Numbered from the stretch's first letter, positions 1 through 6,796 are shown. The stretch is DNA of 22,733 nucleotides from an uncultured bacterium (GCA_937877385.1 CALGBJ010000077.1:1-22733); one strand, 5' to 3'. Translations and numbers: made by a program. The notes: generated from the letters alone by a model not told the origin.

Positions 1-630
1 TTTGAACCAATCAAGCAACTTTTAGAAGCTCTTGATTCTTATATTCCTTTACCAGAAAGACCAGTTGACCAACCGTTTTTGATGCCGATTGAAGATATTT
101 TTTCTATTGAAGGGCGAGGAACAGTTGTTACTGGAAGAATTGAAAGGGGGGTAGTCCATTTAAACGACGAAATGGAAATTGTTGGTATCAAACCGACTTT
201 TAAGACAACTATTACCGGTATTGAAATGTTTAATAAGGCATTAGAGGAAGGACAGGCCGGTGATAATGTTGGTTTGCTTTTAAGAGGAGTGAAGAAAGAG
301 GAAGTAGAACGAGGTCAAGTAGTGGCTAAACCAGGTTCAGTTACTCCTCACAGTGAATTTGAAGCAGAAGTTTATGCTTTAACCAAAGAGGAAGGAGGTA
401 GACACTCGCCATTCTTTTCTGGTTATAAGCCACAATTTTATTTCCGAACAGCTGATATTACTGGTAATGTTACTTTGCCAGAGAATATCGAAATGGTTAT
501 GCCAGGAGATACTGTTAATTTGAAAGTTAAACTAATTACCCCAGTGGCTATGGAAGAAAAACAAAGATTTGCTATTAGAGAAGGAGGCCGAACAATTGGC
601 GCTGGTGTAGTTACTAAGATTATTAGTTAA
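1..630 (+). CDS. tuf: Elongation factor Tu, C-terminal half (5' end outside window)
   Basis: EF-Tu is the GTPase that delivers aminoacyl-tRNA to the ribosomal A site. The reading frame is open from base 1, giving the last 209 codons, about half of a usual ~395-residue EF-Tu. The visible part is the end of the G domain followed by beta-barrel domains 2 and 3. Recognisable blocks are [44 protein letters not shown] and the C-terminal [14 protein letters not shown]. The GTP-binding motifs lie upstream of the window. Thirty-three bases separate it from rpsJ, the common str/S10 junction, so both are probably in one transcript. Identity is secure; the true start cannot be seen. Confidence 0.97.
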   Translation, partial: FEPIKQLLEALDSYIPLPERPVDQPFLMPIEDIFSIEGRGTVVTGRIERGVVHLNDEMEIVGIKPTFKTTITGIEMFNKALEEGQAGDNVGLLLRGVKKEEVERGQVVAKPGSVTPHSEFEAEVYALTKEEGGRHSPFFSGYKPQFYFRTADITGNVTLPENIEMVMPGDTVNLKVKLITPVAMEEKQRFAIREGGRTIGAGVVTKIIS

Positions 631-663
631 GGTTAGTTTTTTGAATAGAAATAAGGATTAAAA

Positions 664-1002
664 ATGGTAAGCAAAAAGAAAGAAGAGAATAGTGAACCTA
701 AAATAAGGGTAAAGATTAAGGCCTACGATTATAAGGTTTGTGATTCTTCTTGTAAACAAATTGTTGAAACAGTCAAGCAGTACGGAGGAAAAATTGTTGG
801 GCCAATACCTTTGCCTACAGAAATCAGGCGTTATACAGTTAATCGCTCTACTTTTGTTCATAAAGACGCCCGAGAACAATTTGAAATTAGAATTCATAAA
901 AGAATAATGGACATTTTTAATCCTTCAGAGAAAATTATTGAAGTTTTGCAATCCTTAGAATTGCCGGCAGGAATTTCAATTGAAGTAAAAACTTTACTTT
1001 AA
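664..1002 (+). CDS. rpsJ: Ribosomal protein S10 (uS10)
   Basis: Small-subunit head protein, which is also the NusE transcription elongation partner. The 112-residue product is about nine residues longer than typical because of a charged N-terminus (MVSKKKEENSEPK) before the S10 core that begins at KIRVKIKAYDY. GPIPLPTEIRRYTVNRSTFVHKD contributes the conserved loop motif PLPT. The ATG at 664 is preceded by AAGGA at a reasonable distance, one of the clearer Shine-Dalgarno sites here. It follows tuf and is itself followed by a terminator-like hairpin, so it may end a tuf-rpsJ transcription unit rather than lead the S10 operon. Confidence 0.96.
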   Translation: MVSKKKEENSEPKIRVKIKAYDYKVCDSSCKQIVETVKQYGGKIVGPIPLPTEIRRYTVNRSTFVHKDAREQFEIRIHKRIMDIFNPSEKIIEVLQSLELPAGISIEVKTLL

Positions 1003-1026
1003 GAGTTTGGTTCGAGATGAGTTTTA

Positions 1027-1062
1027 ATGCCGGGAGTTCTTCCCGGTATTTATTTTGATTTT
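1027..1062 (+). terminator. Terminator-like hairpin after rpsJ
   Basis: A 9-bp stem ATGCCGGGA/TCCCGGTAT (1027-1035 with 1041-1049, one G-T wobble) closes a GTTCT loop and is followed by a T-rich run (TTATTTTGATTTT). This is the shape of an intrinsic terminator and sits 25 bases past the rpsJ stop. It could end the tuf-rpsJ transcript or act as an attenuator ahead of rplC. Confidence 0.6.
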
Positions 1063-1069
1063 AAGTTTG

Positions 1070-1103
1070 CCCTGTACCACGGCTTAACAGCTATGGTGCG
1101 GGG
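1070..1103 (+). promoter_or_regulatory. Long hairpin in the rplC leader
   Basis: Bases 1070-1084 (CCCTGTACCACGGCT) pair with 1089-1103 (AGCTATGGTGCGGGG) around a TAAC tetraloop. The stem is 15 bp with three wobbles and one C-A mismatch. It ends 15 bases before the rplC ATG and immediately upstream of the AAAGGAAAG ribosome-binding region. It is much more GC-rich than its surroundings. S10 operons are commonly controlled by an autogenous leader (L4 in enterobacteria), so an RNA control element is plausible. I do not recognise it as a known ribosomal-protein leader family. Confidence 0.5.
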
Positions 1104-1118
1104 TTTGCCAAAGGAAAG

Positions 1119-1730
1119 ATGAAAAAATTTATTTTAGCAAGAAAACTTAAGATGGCGACAATTTTTGATGAAGATGGTCGAGCAGTGCCAGTAACTATTT
1201 TAGAAGCCGGCCCTTGTTTTGTTACTCAAATTAGAAATAAAGAAAAAGATAAATATCAAGCAGTTCAAATTGGCTTTTTGAAAACAAAAAAAATAAATAA
1301 ACCCCTCCAAGGACATTTAAAAGATTTAGGTGGATTTAAATATTTAAAAGAATTTAAAATTGATAATCCTGATGACTTCAAAGTAGGCCAGGAGATTACT
1401 TGCCAGATATTTGAGAAGGGTGAAAAAGTTAAAGTTAGTGCTTTTTCAAAGGGAAGAGGTTTTCAGGGCGTGGTTAAGAGGCATGGCTTTAAAGGTGGCC
1501 CGGCTAGTCATGGTCAGAAAGATAGATTGAGAGCGCCTGGTTCTATCGGCGCTACTACTCCTTCAAGAGTGATTAAAGGCAAGAGAATGCCGGGAAGAAT
1601 GGCTCAACGAAAAGTAACTATCAAAAATTTAGAAATAATTGATTTAGATGAAAAAGAGAACCTTTTGGCAATTAAAGGGGGTTTGCCTGGTTATCGAGGA
1701 AGTTTAGTAATGATTGAATCAGAGAAATAA
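1119..1730 (+). CDS. rplC: Ribosomal protein L3 (uL3)
   Basis: Large-subunit assembly protein whose extended loop reaches the peptidyl-transferase centre. The 203-residue product carries the family core: KVSAFSKGRGFQGVVKRHGF gives the KGRGFxGVVKR block, then GGPASHG, RAPGSIG and RVIKGKRMPGRM. Two details look unusual against family sequences I remember. The PTC loop reads GATTPSRV, one residue shorter than the common GASSTPSRV form. The normally Gly-rich GxMG after it reads GRMAQ. The ATG at 1119 follows AAAGGAAAG. It starts the rplC-rpsS block behind a structured leader, and rplD follows after five bases. Confidence 0.96.
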   Translation: MKKFILARKLKMATIFDEDGRAVPVTILEAGPCFVTQIRNKEKDKYQAVQIGFLKTKKINKPLQGHLKDLGGFKYLKEFKIDNPDDFKVGQEITCQIFEKGEKVKVSAFSKGRGFQGVVKRHGFKGGPASHGQKDRLRAPGSIGATTPSRVIKGKRMPGRMAQRKVTIKNLEIIDLDEKENLLAIKGGLPGYRGSLVMIESEK

Positions 1731-1735
1731 AAACT

Positions 1736-2383
1736 ATGTTGAAATTACCAGTTTACAATTTGGAAGGAGAAAAAGTGGGCGAGATAGAGTTGAATCCTAA
1801 AATTTTTTCTGAAAAGTTTAGGCCAGCTTTGATTTGGCAGGTTTTGACTTCGATGCAAGCCAATCGTCATTTTCCTTGGGCTCATACTAAAACTAGAGGT
1901 GAAGTGAGGGGCGGTGGAGCCAAGCCTTGGCGGCAAAAAGGTACTGGTCGGGCCAGGCATGGTTCTATTCGTTCTCCGATTTGGCGAGGAGGAGGAGTGA
2001 CTTTTGGTCCAAGAAAAGAAAAGAATTATAGTAAGAAAATTCCCAAGAAGATGAGAAGAAAAGCTCTCTTTTCGGCTTTAAGTCAGAAATTAAAAGACGG
2101 TGAGATAAAAATTGTTGACCAGTGGCAATTACCTGAAATTAAAACTAAAAGAATGGCTGAAATTTTGGATAAATTGCTTAATTTAAAGAAAGGAAAAAAG
2201 AAAAAAGATGCTTTGATTGTTCTGGCAGAGAAAAACGAAAAAATCAGAAGATCAAGTAACAATCTTTTGAAAACGAAGACAATTTTGGCCGACTCTTTGA
2301 ATGTTGAGGATGTTTTAAAATACAAAAATCTTCTTTTAGAAAAAGGGGCTTTGCCAATAATAGAAAAAACTTTTCTTAAATAA
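1736..2383 (+). CDS. rplD: Ribosomal protein L4 (uL4)
   Basis: Large-subunit protein that lines the nascent-peptide exit tunnel; in enterobacteria it also represses its own S10 operon. Length is 215 residues, normal for the family. The conserved tunnel loop is intact at about residues 50-85, with TRGEVRGGGAKPWRQKGTGR and SIRSPIWRGGGVTFGP. A Lys-rich stretch (KKGKKKKD) interrupts the C-terminal domain near residue 155. It sits five bases after rplC and four bases before rplW, so translational coupling is likely. If the hairpin at 1070-1103 is an autogenous leader, L4 would be the first candidate ligand, but that is inference from other bacteria. Confidence 0.96.
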   Translation: MLKLPVYNLEGEKVGEIELNPKIFSEKFRPALIWQVLTSMQANRHFPWAHTKTRGEVRGGGAKPWRQKGTGRARHGSIRSPIWRGGGVTFGPRKEKNYSKKIPKKMRRKALFSALSQKLKDGEIKIVDQWQLPEIKTKRMAEILDKLLNLKKGKKKKDALIVLAEKNEKIRRSSNNLLKTKTILADSLNVEDVLKYKNLLLEKGALPIIEKTFLK

Positions 2384-2387
2384 ATTT

Positions 2388-2798
2388 ATGCCTATTTTAA
2401 AAAATATTTTAAAAAAAGGAAAAAAGAAAGACGAGAAGAAGGAAGAGAAAGTTGAGAAAAAAGAGCAAGAGGTTAAGAGGGAAAATTTAAAAAAAGAGAA
2501 AACCTCTGCTCTTGACGATAATTATTTAAAAATCATTGAAAGGCCTTGGATTTCAGAAAAGGCATCTCTTTTAAGTCCTTTAAATCAATATGTTTTTAAA
2601 GTTAGTCCACGGGCTAATAAAATTGAAATCAAGAAAGCCATTGAGAAAATATACAATGTTAATGTCGAAGAAGTGAGGATTGTTAGGGTGCCTGAAAAGC
2701 CAAAACGTTTGGGTAGGTTTTTGGGTAAAAAACCGTCATTCAAAAAAGCAATTGTTAAATTAAAAGAAGGTGAAAATATAGAAATAATGCCGAAATAA
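2388..2798 (+). CDS. rplW: Ribosomal protein L23 (uL23) with charged N-terminal extension
   Basis: Protein at the exit of the ribosomal tunnel, where trigger factor and SRP dock in bacteria. The recognised L23 domain starts near residue 46 (YLKIIERPWISEKAS) and runs to the end, with FKVSPRANKIEIKKAIE and the GRFLGKKPSFKKAIV segment. The first ~45 residues are almost entirely Lys/Glu (MPILKNILKKGKKKDEKKEE onward) and have no counterpart in the usual 95-100-residue L23. The only in-frame ATG giving the domain with a start near rplD is 2388, four bases past the rplD stop. The extension is probably disordered; its role is unknown. Confidence 0.94.
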   Translation: MPILKNILKKGKKKDEKKEEKVEKKEQEVKRENLKKEKTSALDDNYLKIIERPWISEKASLLSPLNQYVFKVSPRANKIEIKKAIEKIYNVNVEEVRIVRVPEKPKRLGRFLGKKPSFKKAIVKLKEGENIEIMPK

Positions 2799-2835
2799 AG
2801 AAAAGTTATTTCTATTGTTTTAAATTTATAAGATT

Positions 2836-3681
2836 ATGGCTATTATTAAAAGAAAAAAACCAAAGACGCCTGGTCAGAGAGGAATGACAGTGGTTGATTA
2901 TAAAAAAGTTTTGACAACCGACACTCCTTATAAACCTCTTTTGAAAAAGTTGAAAAAGAAGGTTGGTCGTTCAAAAGGAAGAATTTCAGTTAGGCATCGA
3001 GGCGGTGGTCAAAAGAAGCTTTATCGACTTGTTGATTTTAAACAGGATAAATTTGATATTCCTGGTAAAATAGAGACTATAGAATACGATCCTTACCGAA
3101 CAGCTTTTATTTCTTTAGTTCTTTACAAAGATGGCGAAAGGCGTTATATTTTAACTCCGGACGGAGTTAAAGTTGGTGATGAAATTATTACTTCAGAAAA
3201 GGCCGAGATAAAACCCGGTAATCGTTTACCTTTAAAAAATATCCCAGCTGGTACTTTGGTTTACAATATAGAAATTAAACCAGGTGGTGGTGGAAAAATT
3301 GCTAGGTCAGCTGGTTCTTCAGTTAAGCTTTTAGGATTGGAAGGAGAATGGGCTTTGTTAAAAATGCCTTCTACAGAAATCAGGAAAGTTAAGGCCGAGT
3401 GTTTAGCTTCTGTTGGTCAAGTTGTTGGGGTTTCTCCTCAATTTTTGAATATTGGCAAAGCTGGTCGGAGTCGCCATTTAGGGAGAAGGCCAGTTGTGAG
3501 AGGTTCAGCAATGAATCCAAGAGATCATCCTTATGGAGGAGGTGAAGGTCGAGCGCCGAGAGGGACTAAAAGACCAAAGACAAAATGGGGGAAAGTAACT
3601 GGTGGCAAAAAGACAAGAAAAAAGAAAAAATGGTCGGATAAATTAATCGTCCAGAGACGGAAGAAGAAAAAGAAAAAATAA
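2836..3681 (+). CDS. rplB: Ribosomal protein L2 (uL2)
   Basis: Core large-subunit protein needed for subunit joining and peptidyl-transferase assembly. At 281 residues it is close to the normal ~275. Landmarks are TPGQRGMTVVDY at the N-terminus, SVRHRGGGQKK near residue 52, GTLVYNIEIKPGGGGKIARS in the middle, and the near-invariant C-terminal MNPRDHPYGGGEGRAPRG, which contains the conserved His of the PTC region. The protein ends in an unusually long run of Lys/Arg (VQRRKKKKKK). It lies 37 bases after rplW and three before rpsS. Confidence 0.97.
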   Translation: MAIIKRKKPKTPGQRGMTVVDYKKVLTTDTPYKPLLKKLKKKVGRSKGRISVRHRGGGQKKLYRLVDFKQDKFDIPGKIETIEYDPYRTAFISLVLYKDGERRYILTPDGVKVGDEIITSEKAEIKPGNRLPLKNIPAGTLVYNIEIKPGGGGKIARSAGSSVKLLGLEGEWALLKMPSTEIRKVKAECLASVGQVVGVSPQFLNIGKAGRSRHLGRRPVVRGSAMNPRDHPYGGGEGRAPRGTKRPKTKWGKVTGGKKTRKKKKWSDKLIVQRRKKKKKK

Positions 3682-3684
3682 AGT

Positions 3685-3981
3685 ATGACCAGGTCTCTTA
3701 AAAAAGGTCCTTATATCGACCAAAAACTTTTAAAGAAAATAAAAAAAGTTAAACCGGAAGATAAGGTGATTATTAAAACCTGGGCAAGAGATTCGATGAT
3801 TTGTCCAGAAATGATAGGTTATACTTTTGGCGTTTACAATGGTAAAGAATTTATTCCGGTTAAAGTAACCGAGGAAATGGTCGGTCATCGGCTTGGCGAA
3901 TTTTCGCCAACAAGGAAATTTATTAAACATGGAGGTAAAAAGCAAAAAGAGTTAGAGAGGAAGATGAGAGAAAGTAAGTAA
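3685..3981 (+). CDS. rpsS: Ribosomal protein S19 (uS19)
   Basis: Small-subunit head protein that contacts tRNA and the A-site finger bridge. The 98-residue product begins with the canonical [12 protein letters not shown] and contains [19 protein letters not shown] and KHGGKKQKE. It begins three bases after rplB. In standard S10 operons rplV follows within a few bases. Here 358 bases of repeat-rich non-coding DNA intervene, so rpsS is the last gene of the upstream sub-block. Confidence 0.97.
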   Translation: MTRSLKKGPYIDQKLLKKIKKVKPEDKVIIKTWARDSMICPEMIGYTFGVYNGKEFIPVKVTEEMVGHRLGEFSPTRKFIKHGGKKQKELERKMRESK

Positions 3982-4046
3982 ATTATAAATTGAATTATTG
4001 TTTTATTATTTATTAACGAGTTAACGAGTTTAATATTAAAAATCCT

Positions 4047-4279
4047 AAATCCTAAATTCGAAATTCTAAACAAAATTCAACCCAGAACTACTAAAGAGTT
4101 CTGGGTTGCCCAGCACCCTTTAGTGGTATTGGGCAAAATTCAACCCCGAACCATATGAGGTATGGGGTTGCCCAGAACCCAAGATGGTTCTGGGCAATGT
4201 TCCAAATTCTAAACGTTTGTAATTTGGGATTTGAGATTTGGGATTTCGTTTAGGATTTAGGATTTCGAATTTAGGATTT
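4047..4279 (+). repeat. Element A: hairpin-rich inverted-repeat element between rpsS and rplV
   Basis: An element of about 233 bp whose reverse complement recurs at 11695-11927. An ungapped alignment by eye shows seven mismatches, and 4052-4219 is identical base for base to the complement of 11755-11922. It has 18-nt perfect terminal inverted repeats (4047-4064 AAATCCTAAATTCGAAAT, and its complement at 4262-4279). Inside are two tandem ~62-bp units (4073-4134 and 4135-4195), each made of two hairpins with 10-11-bp stems and 6-7-nt loops. There is no ORF. The architecture resembles a MITE or a REP/BIME-like element. Its ends are fuzzy because the flanks are simple AT-rich sequence. Confidence 0.85.
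4079..4195 (+). repeat. Four consecutive hairpins inside element A
   Basis: Hairpin 1 (4079-4107): AACCCAGAACT/AGTTCTGGGTT, 11 bp perfect, 7-nt loop. Hairpin 2 (4108-4134): GCCCAGCACC/GGTATTGGGC, one wobble and one mismatch. Hairpin 3 (4142-4169): AACCCCGAACC/GGTATGGGGTT, one wobble and one mismatch. Hairpin 4 (4170-4195): GCCCAGAACC/GGTTCTGGGC, 10 bp perfect, 6-nt loop. Hairpins 1/3 share the base AACCC/GGGTT and 2/4 share GCCCAG/TGGGC. The apical parts differ but mostly remain paired. No T-run follows any stem, so these are not ordinary terminators. Confidence 0.8.
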
Positions 4280-4339
4280 GAAAGTTCAGATTTAACTTTT
4301 TAGATGTGGATTTTAGATTAAAAAATATTAAGAAAAATT
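4280..4339 (+). other. AT-rich region upstream of rplV
   Basis: Simple AT-rich sequence built on variants of TTTAGATT/GGATTT, with no ORF and no convincing promoter. Bases 4270-4319 resemble 11925-11974 in direct orientation (about 43 of 50 positions identical), although elements A and B themselves are inverted. There is no good Shine-Dalgarno before the rplV ATG. Confidence 0.5.
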
Positions 4340-4882
4340 ATGGAAGTTAAGGCCTCTTTAAAATATTTAAGAATTGCTCCAAGAAAGGTTAGATTAGTGG
4401 CTGATTTAATAAGAGGATTAGACGTTGAGGAAGCTAAGAATTTATTGTCTTTAGAAAGAAAAAGAGCGGCTAAAAACTTGCTAAAACTTCTTAATTCAGC
4501 CATTAGTAATGCTAAGAATAACTTTCATTTAAACGAGGACAACCTTTATATTAAGACAATTAGAGTAGATCAAGGGCCGACTCTAAAAAGGTATTTTCCT
4601 CGGGCCCAAGGAAGAGCAACTTTAATCCAGAAGAAAACTTCTCATATTTTTATAGAACTTGCTGAAAGTCAAAGAAAGAAGAAGAAAAGGAAGATAGAAA
4701 GGAAGGTTGAAATTAGGAAGCCGTTATCAAAAGATGAAGAAGAACTTTTGAGAGAGATTAAAAAAGAAGGCTTACCTTCAAAAGTTAAGGCAAAAAAAGA
4801 AAAAGAAGAGATTAAAAAACCAATTGTTAGTAAACCAAAAGTTTCCTTGGCGAAAAAAATTTTTAGAAGAAAATCAATATAA
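4340..4882 (+). CDS. rplV: Ribosomal protein L22 (uL22) with long charged C-terminal tail
   Basis: Tunnel-lining protein whose beta-hairpin forms part of the exit-tunnel constriction. The L22 fold occupies residues 1 to about 110: KYLRIAPRKVRLVADLIRG, ALNxAxxNA-like LLNSAISNAKNN, and the hairpin tip GPTLKRYFPRAQGRA ending in TSHIFIELAE. The remaining ~70 residues are Lys/Glu-rich (RKKKKRKIERKVE and similar), so the protein is 180 residues instead of ~110. The tail ends RKSI four bases before rpsC. It is the first gene after element A, so its expression may depend on a promoter or read-through there. Confidence 0.95.
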   Translation: MEVKASLKYLRIAPRKVRLVADLIRGLDVEEAKNLLSLERKRAAKNLLKLLNSAISNAKNNFHLNEDNLYIKTIRVDQGPTLKRYFPRAQGRATLIQKKTSHIFIELAESQRKKKKRKIERKVEIRKPLSKDEEELLREIKKEGLPSKVKAKKEKEEIKKPIVSKPKVSLAKKIFRRKSI

Positions 4883-4885
4883 GCT

Positions 4886-5560
4886 ATGGCTCAAAAAATT
4901 CATCCAAAAAGTTTTAGGTTGGGAATTAATGAAAATTGGTCAAGCAAATGGTTGCCTGAGAAAATGAAAAAATTTTCTCTTATTTTACCTGAAGATATTT
5001 TAATTAGAGATTATGTTAAAAAGAAATTCAAAAATGCCGGAGTTTCTTCTGTGGAGATTGAGAGGACTTCAGAAAAAGATATCTTGGTGAGTATTTTTAC
5101 TCAGAGACCAGGGTTGATTATTGGTCGACAAGGGAAGGGGATTGAGCAGTTGAAGGAAGAGGTAGATAATTTAATAAAGAATTATCGTCAAGAAAAAGGT
5201 ATAACCGCGCCATATAGTTTGAGGATAGAAATTCAAGAGATTCCCCGGGGTGAAATTAAAGCAGCTATTGTTGCCAGGGAAATTGCTTTTCAATTAGAAA
5301 AAAGAATTCCTTTTAGAAGAGTCATCAAAAGGGCTTTGAGTAATGTGATGGGTTATAAGTCGGTTGCCGGGGCAAAGATTCAGGTGGCTGGAAGGTTGGA
5401 TGGAACGGAAATAGCCAGAAAAGAATTTGTTAAAGCTGGTCGATTGCCCTTGCAAACAATTAGGGCAAAGATTGATTATGCTTTTGACGAGGCAATTTGT
5501 TCTTATGGCAAAATAGGTATTAAAGTTTGGATATACAAAGAAGAAAAAGAAGAAAAATAG
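4886..5560 (+). CDS. rpsC: Ribosomal protein S3 (uS3)
   Basis: Small-subunit protein at the mRNA entry channel, with helicase-assisting basic residues. It has 224 residues, standard length. The N-terminus is canonical (MAQKIHPKSFRLG), followed by a KH domain with the GxxG motif at GLIIGRQGKGIEQL. The C-terminal S3 domain has EIPRGEIKAAIVAREIAFQL, MGYKSVAGAKIQVAGRLDG and LPLQTIRAKIDYAFDEA. It is three bases downstream of rplV and ten upstream of rplP. Confidence 0.97.
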   Translation: MAQKIHPKSFRLGINENWSSKWLPEKMKKFSLILPEDILIRDYVKKKFKNAGVSSVEIERTSEKDILVSIFTQRPGLIIGRQGKGIEQLKEEVDNLIKNYRQEKGITAPYSLRIEIQEIPRGEIKAAIVAREIAFQLEKRIPFRRVIKRALSNVMGYKSVAGAKIQVAGRLDGTEIARKEFVKAGRLPLQTIRAKIDYAFDEAICSYGKIGIKVWIYKEEKEEK

Positions 5561-5569
5561 TATAATATT

Positions 5570-5989
5570 ATGCTTCAGCCAAAAAAACAAAAATATAGGA
5601 AACAACAAAAAGGACGAAGACGGAAAAGAGAGAAAGAAACGAGAGCTATCAATCTTGATTTTGGCAGTATTGGCTTAAAGGCAATGGAAAATATTTGGCT
5701 AACTGCCCGGCAAATTGAAGCAGCTAGGAAAGTAATGGTTCGCTATCTTCGTAAAGGAGGAAAAATGTGGATTAGGGTTTTTCCTGATAAACCGGTTACC
5801 AAGAAACCGCCAGAAGTAGGGATGGGTGGTGGTAAAGGTGATTTTGATCATTATGCTGCTGTGGTTAGAAAGGGGAGGATTATTTTTGAGATTGATGGTC
5901 TTCCTTTAGATAAGGCTGAAGCCGCTTTAAAAGAAGCCAGTAGCAAATTGCCAATTAAATGCAAGATTATTAAAAAAGAAGAAATATGA
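5570..5989 (+). CDS. rplP: Ribosomal protein L16 (uL16)
   Basis: Large-subunit protein that helps position A-site tRNA near the peptidyl-transferase centre. It has 139 residues and the canonical MLQPKKQKYRKQQKGR start, then FGSIGLKAMENIWLTARQIE and WIRVFPDKPVTKKPPE. The segment that reads AVRMGKGKG in E. coli is EVGMGGGKG here. Gly84 therefore replaces the Arg that is hydroxylated (Arg81) in E. coli, and a Lys is also lost. TATAAT just ahead of the ATG is probably chance. The stop overlaps the rpmC start by four bases (ATGA), a sign of coupling. Confidence 0.96.
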   Translation: MLQPKKQKYRKQQKGRRRKREKETRAINLDFGSIGLKAMENIWLTARQIEAARKVMVRYLRKGGKMWIRVFPDKPVTKKPPEVGMGGGKGDFDHYAAVVRKGRIIFEIDGLPLDKAEAALKEASSKLPIKCKIIKKEEI

Positions 5990-6189
5990 AGGCTAAAGAA
6001 TTAAGAGAGCTTTCTTTAAGTCAATTATCGGAGAAACTTTTTCAGACAAGAAAGAAACTTCAAGAGATGAGGTTTAGTTTGTCTTCTGGTCGGTTGAAGA
6101 ACCCTCACAAAATTAAAGAAACTAAAAAAGAAATTGCCAGAATTTTAACCTTAATTAATGAAAAAAGAAAAAATGACAGAAAAAAGTAA
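5986..6189 (+). CDS. rpmC: Ribosomal protein L29 (uL29)
   Basis: Small two-helix protein near the tunnel exit. Its 67 residues fit the family: [18 protein letters not shown], then [25 protein letters not shown] core (RFxLxxGxLxNPxxI), and a helical end [17 protein letters not shown]. It overlaps the end of rplP by four bases, and its own 3' end overlaps rpsQ by 17 or 32 bases depending on the rpsQ start. Confidence 0.95.
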   Translation: MKAKELRELSLSQLSEKLFQTRKKLQEMRFSLSSGRLKNPHKIKETKKEIARILTLINEKRKNDRKK

Positions 6190-6445
6190 GAAAAAAAAGA
6201 GATTTATAGGGAAAGTTGTTTCTGATAAAATGGCTAAAACCGTAGTTGTAGAAGTTGAACGGCTTTTTGAGCATCCAAAATATAAAAAGAAAATAAAAAG
6301 AAAAACAAAATTTAAAGCTCATGACCCAGAAAATAGATATCATCTGGGTGATGAGGTAATTATTGAAGAATCAAGGCCGATTAGCAAAGAAAAAAAATGG
6401 AAAGTAGTTTATGATTCAAAGGCAGACAAGATTAAAAGTCGCTGA
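6158..6445 (+). CDS. rpsQ: Ribosomal protein S17 (uS17)
   Basis: Early-assembling 16S rRNA-binding protein with an OB fold. The longest version is 95 residues. A second ATG at 6173 ([20 protein letters not shown]) gives 90 residues and is equally plausible; neither has a strong Shine-Dalgarno. The core is [39 protein letters not shown] and [18 protein letters not shown]. It overlaps rpmC at its start and runs 35 bases into rplN at its end, making this the most compressed part of the cluster. It stops with TGA. Confidence 0.94.
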   Translation: MKKEKMTEKSKKKKRFIGKVVSDKMAKTVVVEVERLFEHPKYKKKIKRKTKFKAHDPENRYHLGDEVIIEESRPISKEKKWKVVYDSKADKIKSR

Positions 6446-6779
6446 TAATTCAGGGGCAAAAATAATTCAGTGTTTTAATGTTTTGGGGGGTTCTAAAAAA
6501 AGATACGCCAGGATTGGTGATATTATTGTGGCTAGTGTTAAAGAAGCCGACCCTTCTTCTTCAATAAAAAAAGGAGATAAAGTTAGAGCAGTTATTGTTA
6601 GACAAAAAGCGCCTTTTAAAAGAAAGGATGGTTCTTCTTTGAAATTTGATGACAATGCCGCTGTTATTTTAGAAAAAGAAAAGGGAATTTTGGCAACGAG
6701 AATTTTTGGGCCAGTTCCCCGAGAATTAAAAGAGAAAGGTTTTGAGAAAATAGTTTCAATGGCTAAGTTTGTTGTTTAA
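6411..6779 (+). CDS. rplN: Ribosomal protein L14 (uL14)
   Basis: Large-subunit protein at the subunit interface (bridge B8) and binding site of the silencing factor RsfS. The 122-residue product has the canonical start [17 protein letters not shown], so the ATG at 6411 is very likely right even though it lies inside rpsQ (35-base overlap in another frame). Further blocks are [38 protein letters not shown] and [17 protein letters not shown]. Translation probably depends on re-initiation after rpsQ. Confidence 0.96.
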   Translation: MIQRQTRLKVADNSGAKIIQCFNVLGGSKKRYARIGDIIVASVKEADPSSSIKKGDKVRAVIVRQKAPFKRKDGSSLKFDDNAAVILEKEKGILATRIFGPVPRELKEKGFEKIVSMAKFVV

Positions 6780-6796
6780 CTTTTTGTAAAGATTTT

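Noticed and set aside
4079..4195. CRISPR array
   Set aside because: Only two units, with variation inside palindromes rather than unique spacers between identical repeats, and no cas genes.
4079..4195. Stacked rho-independent terminators
   Set aside because: Stems are strong but none is followed by a T-run on either strand; the full inverted-repeat architecture explains them better.
5561..5566. Perfect TATAAT just upstream of rplP
   Set aside because: No -35-like box at the right distance, and it touches the ATG of rplP in the middle of a tight operon; expected by chance in AT-rich DNA.
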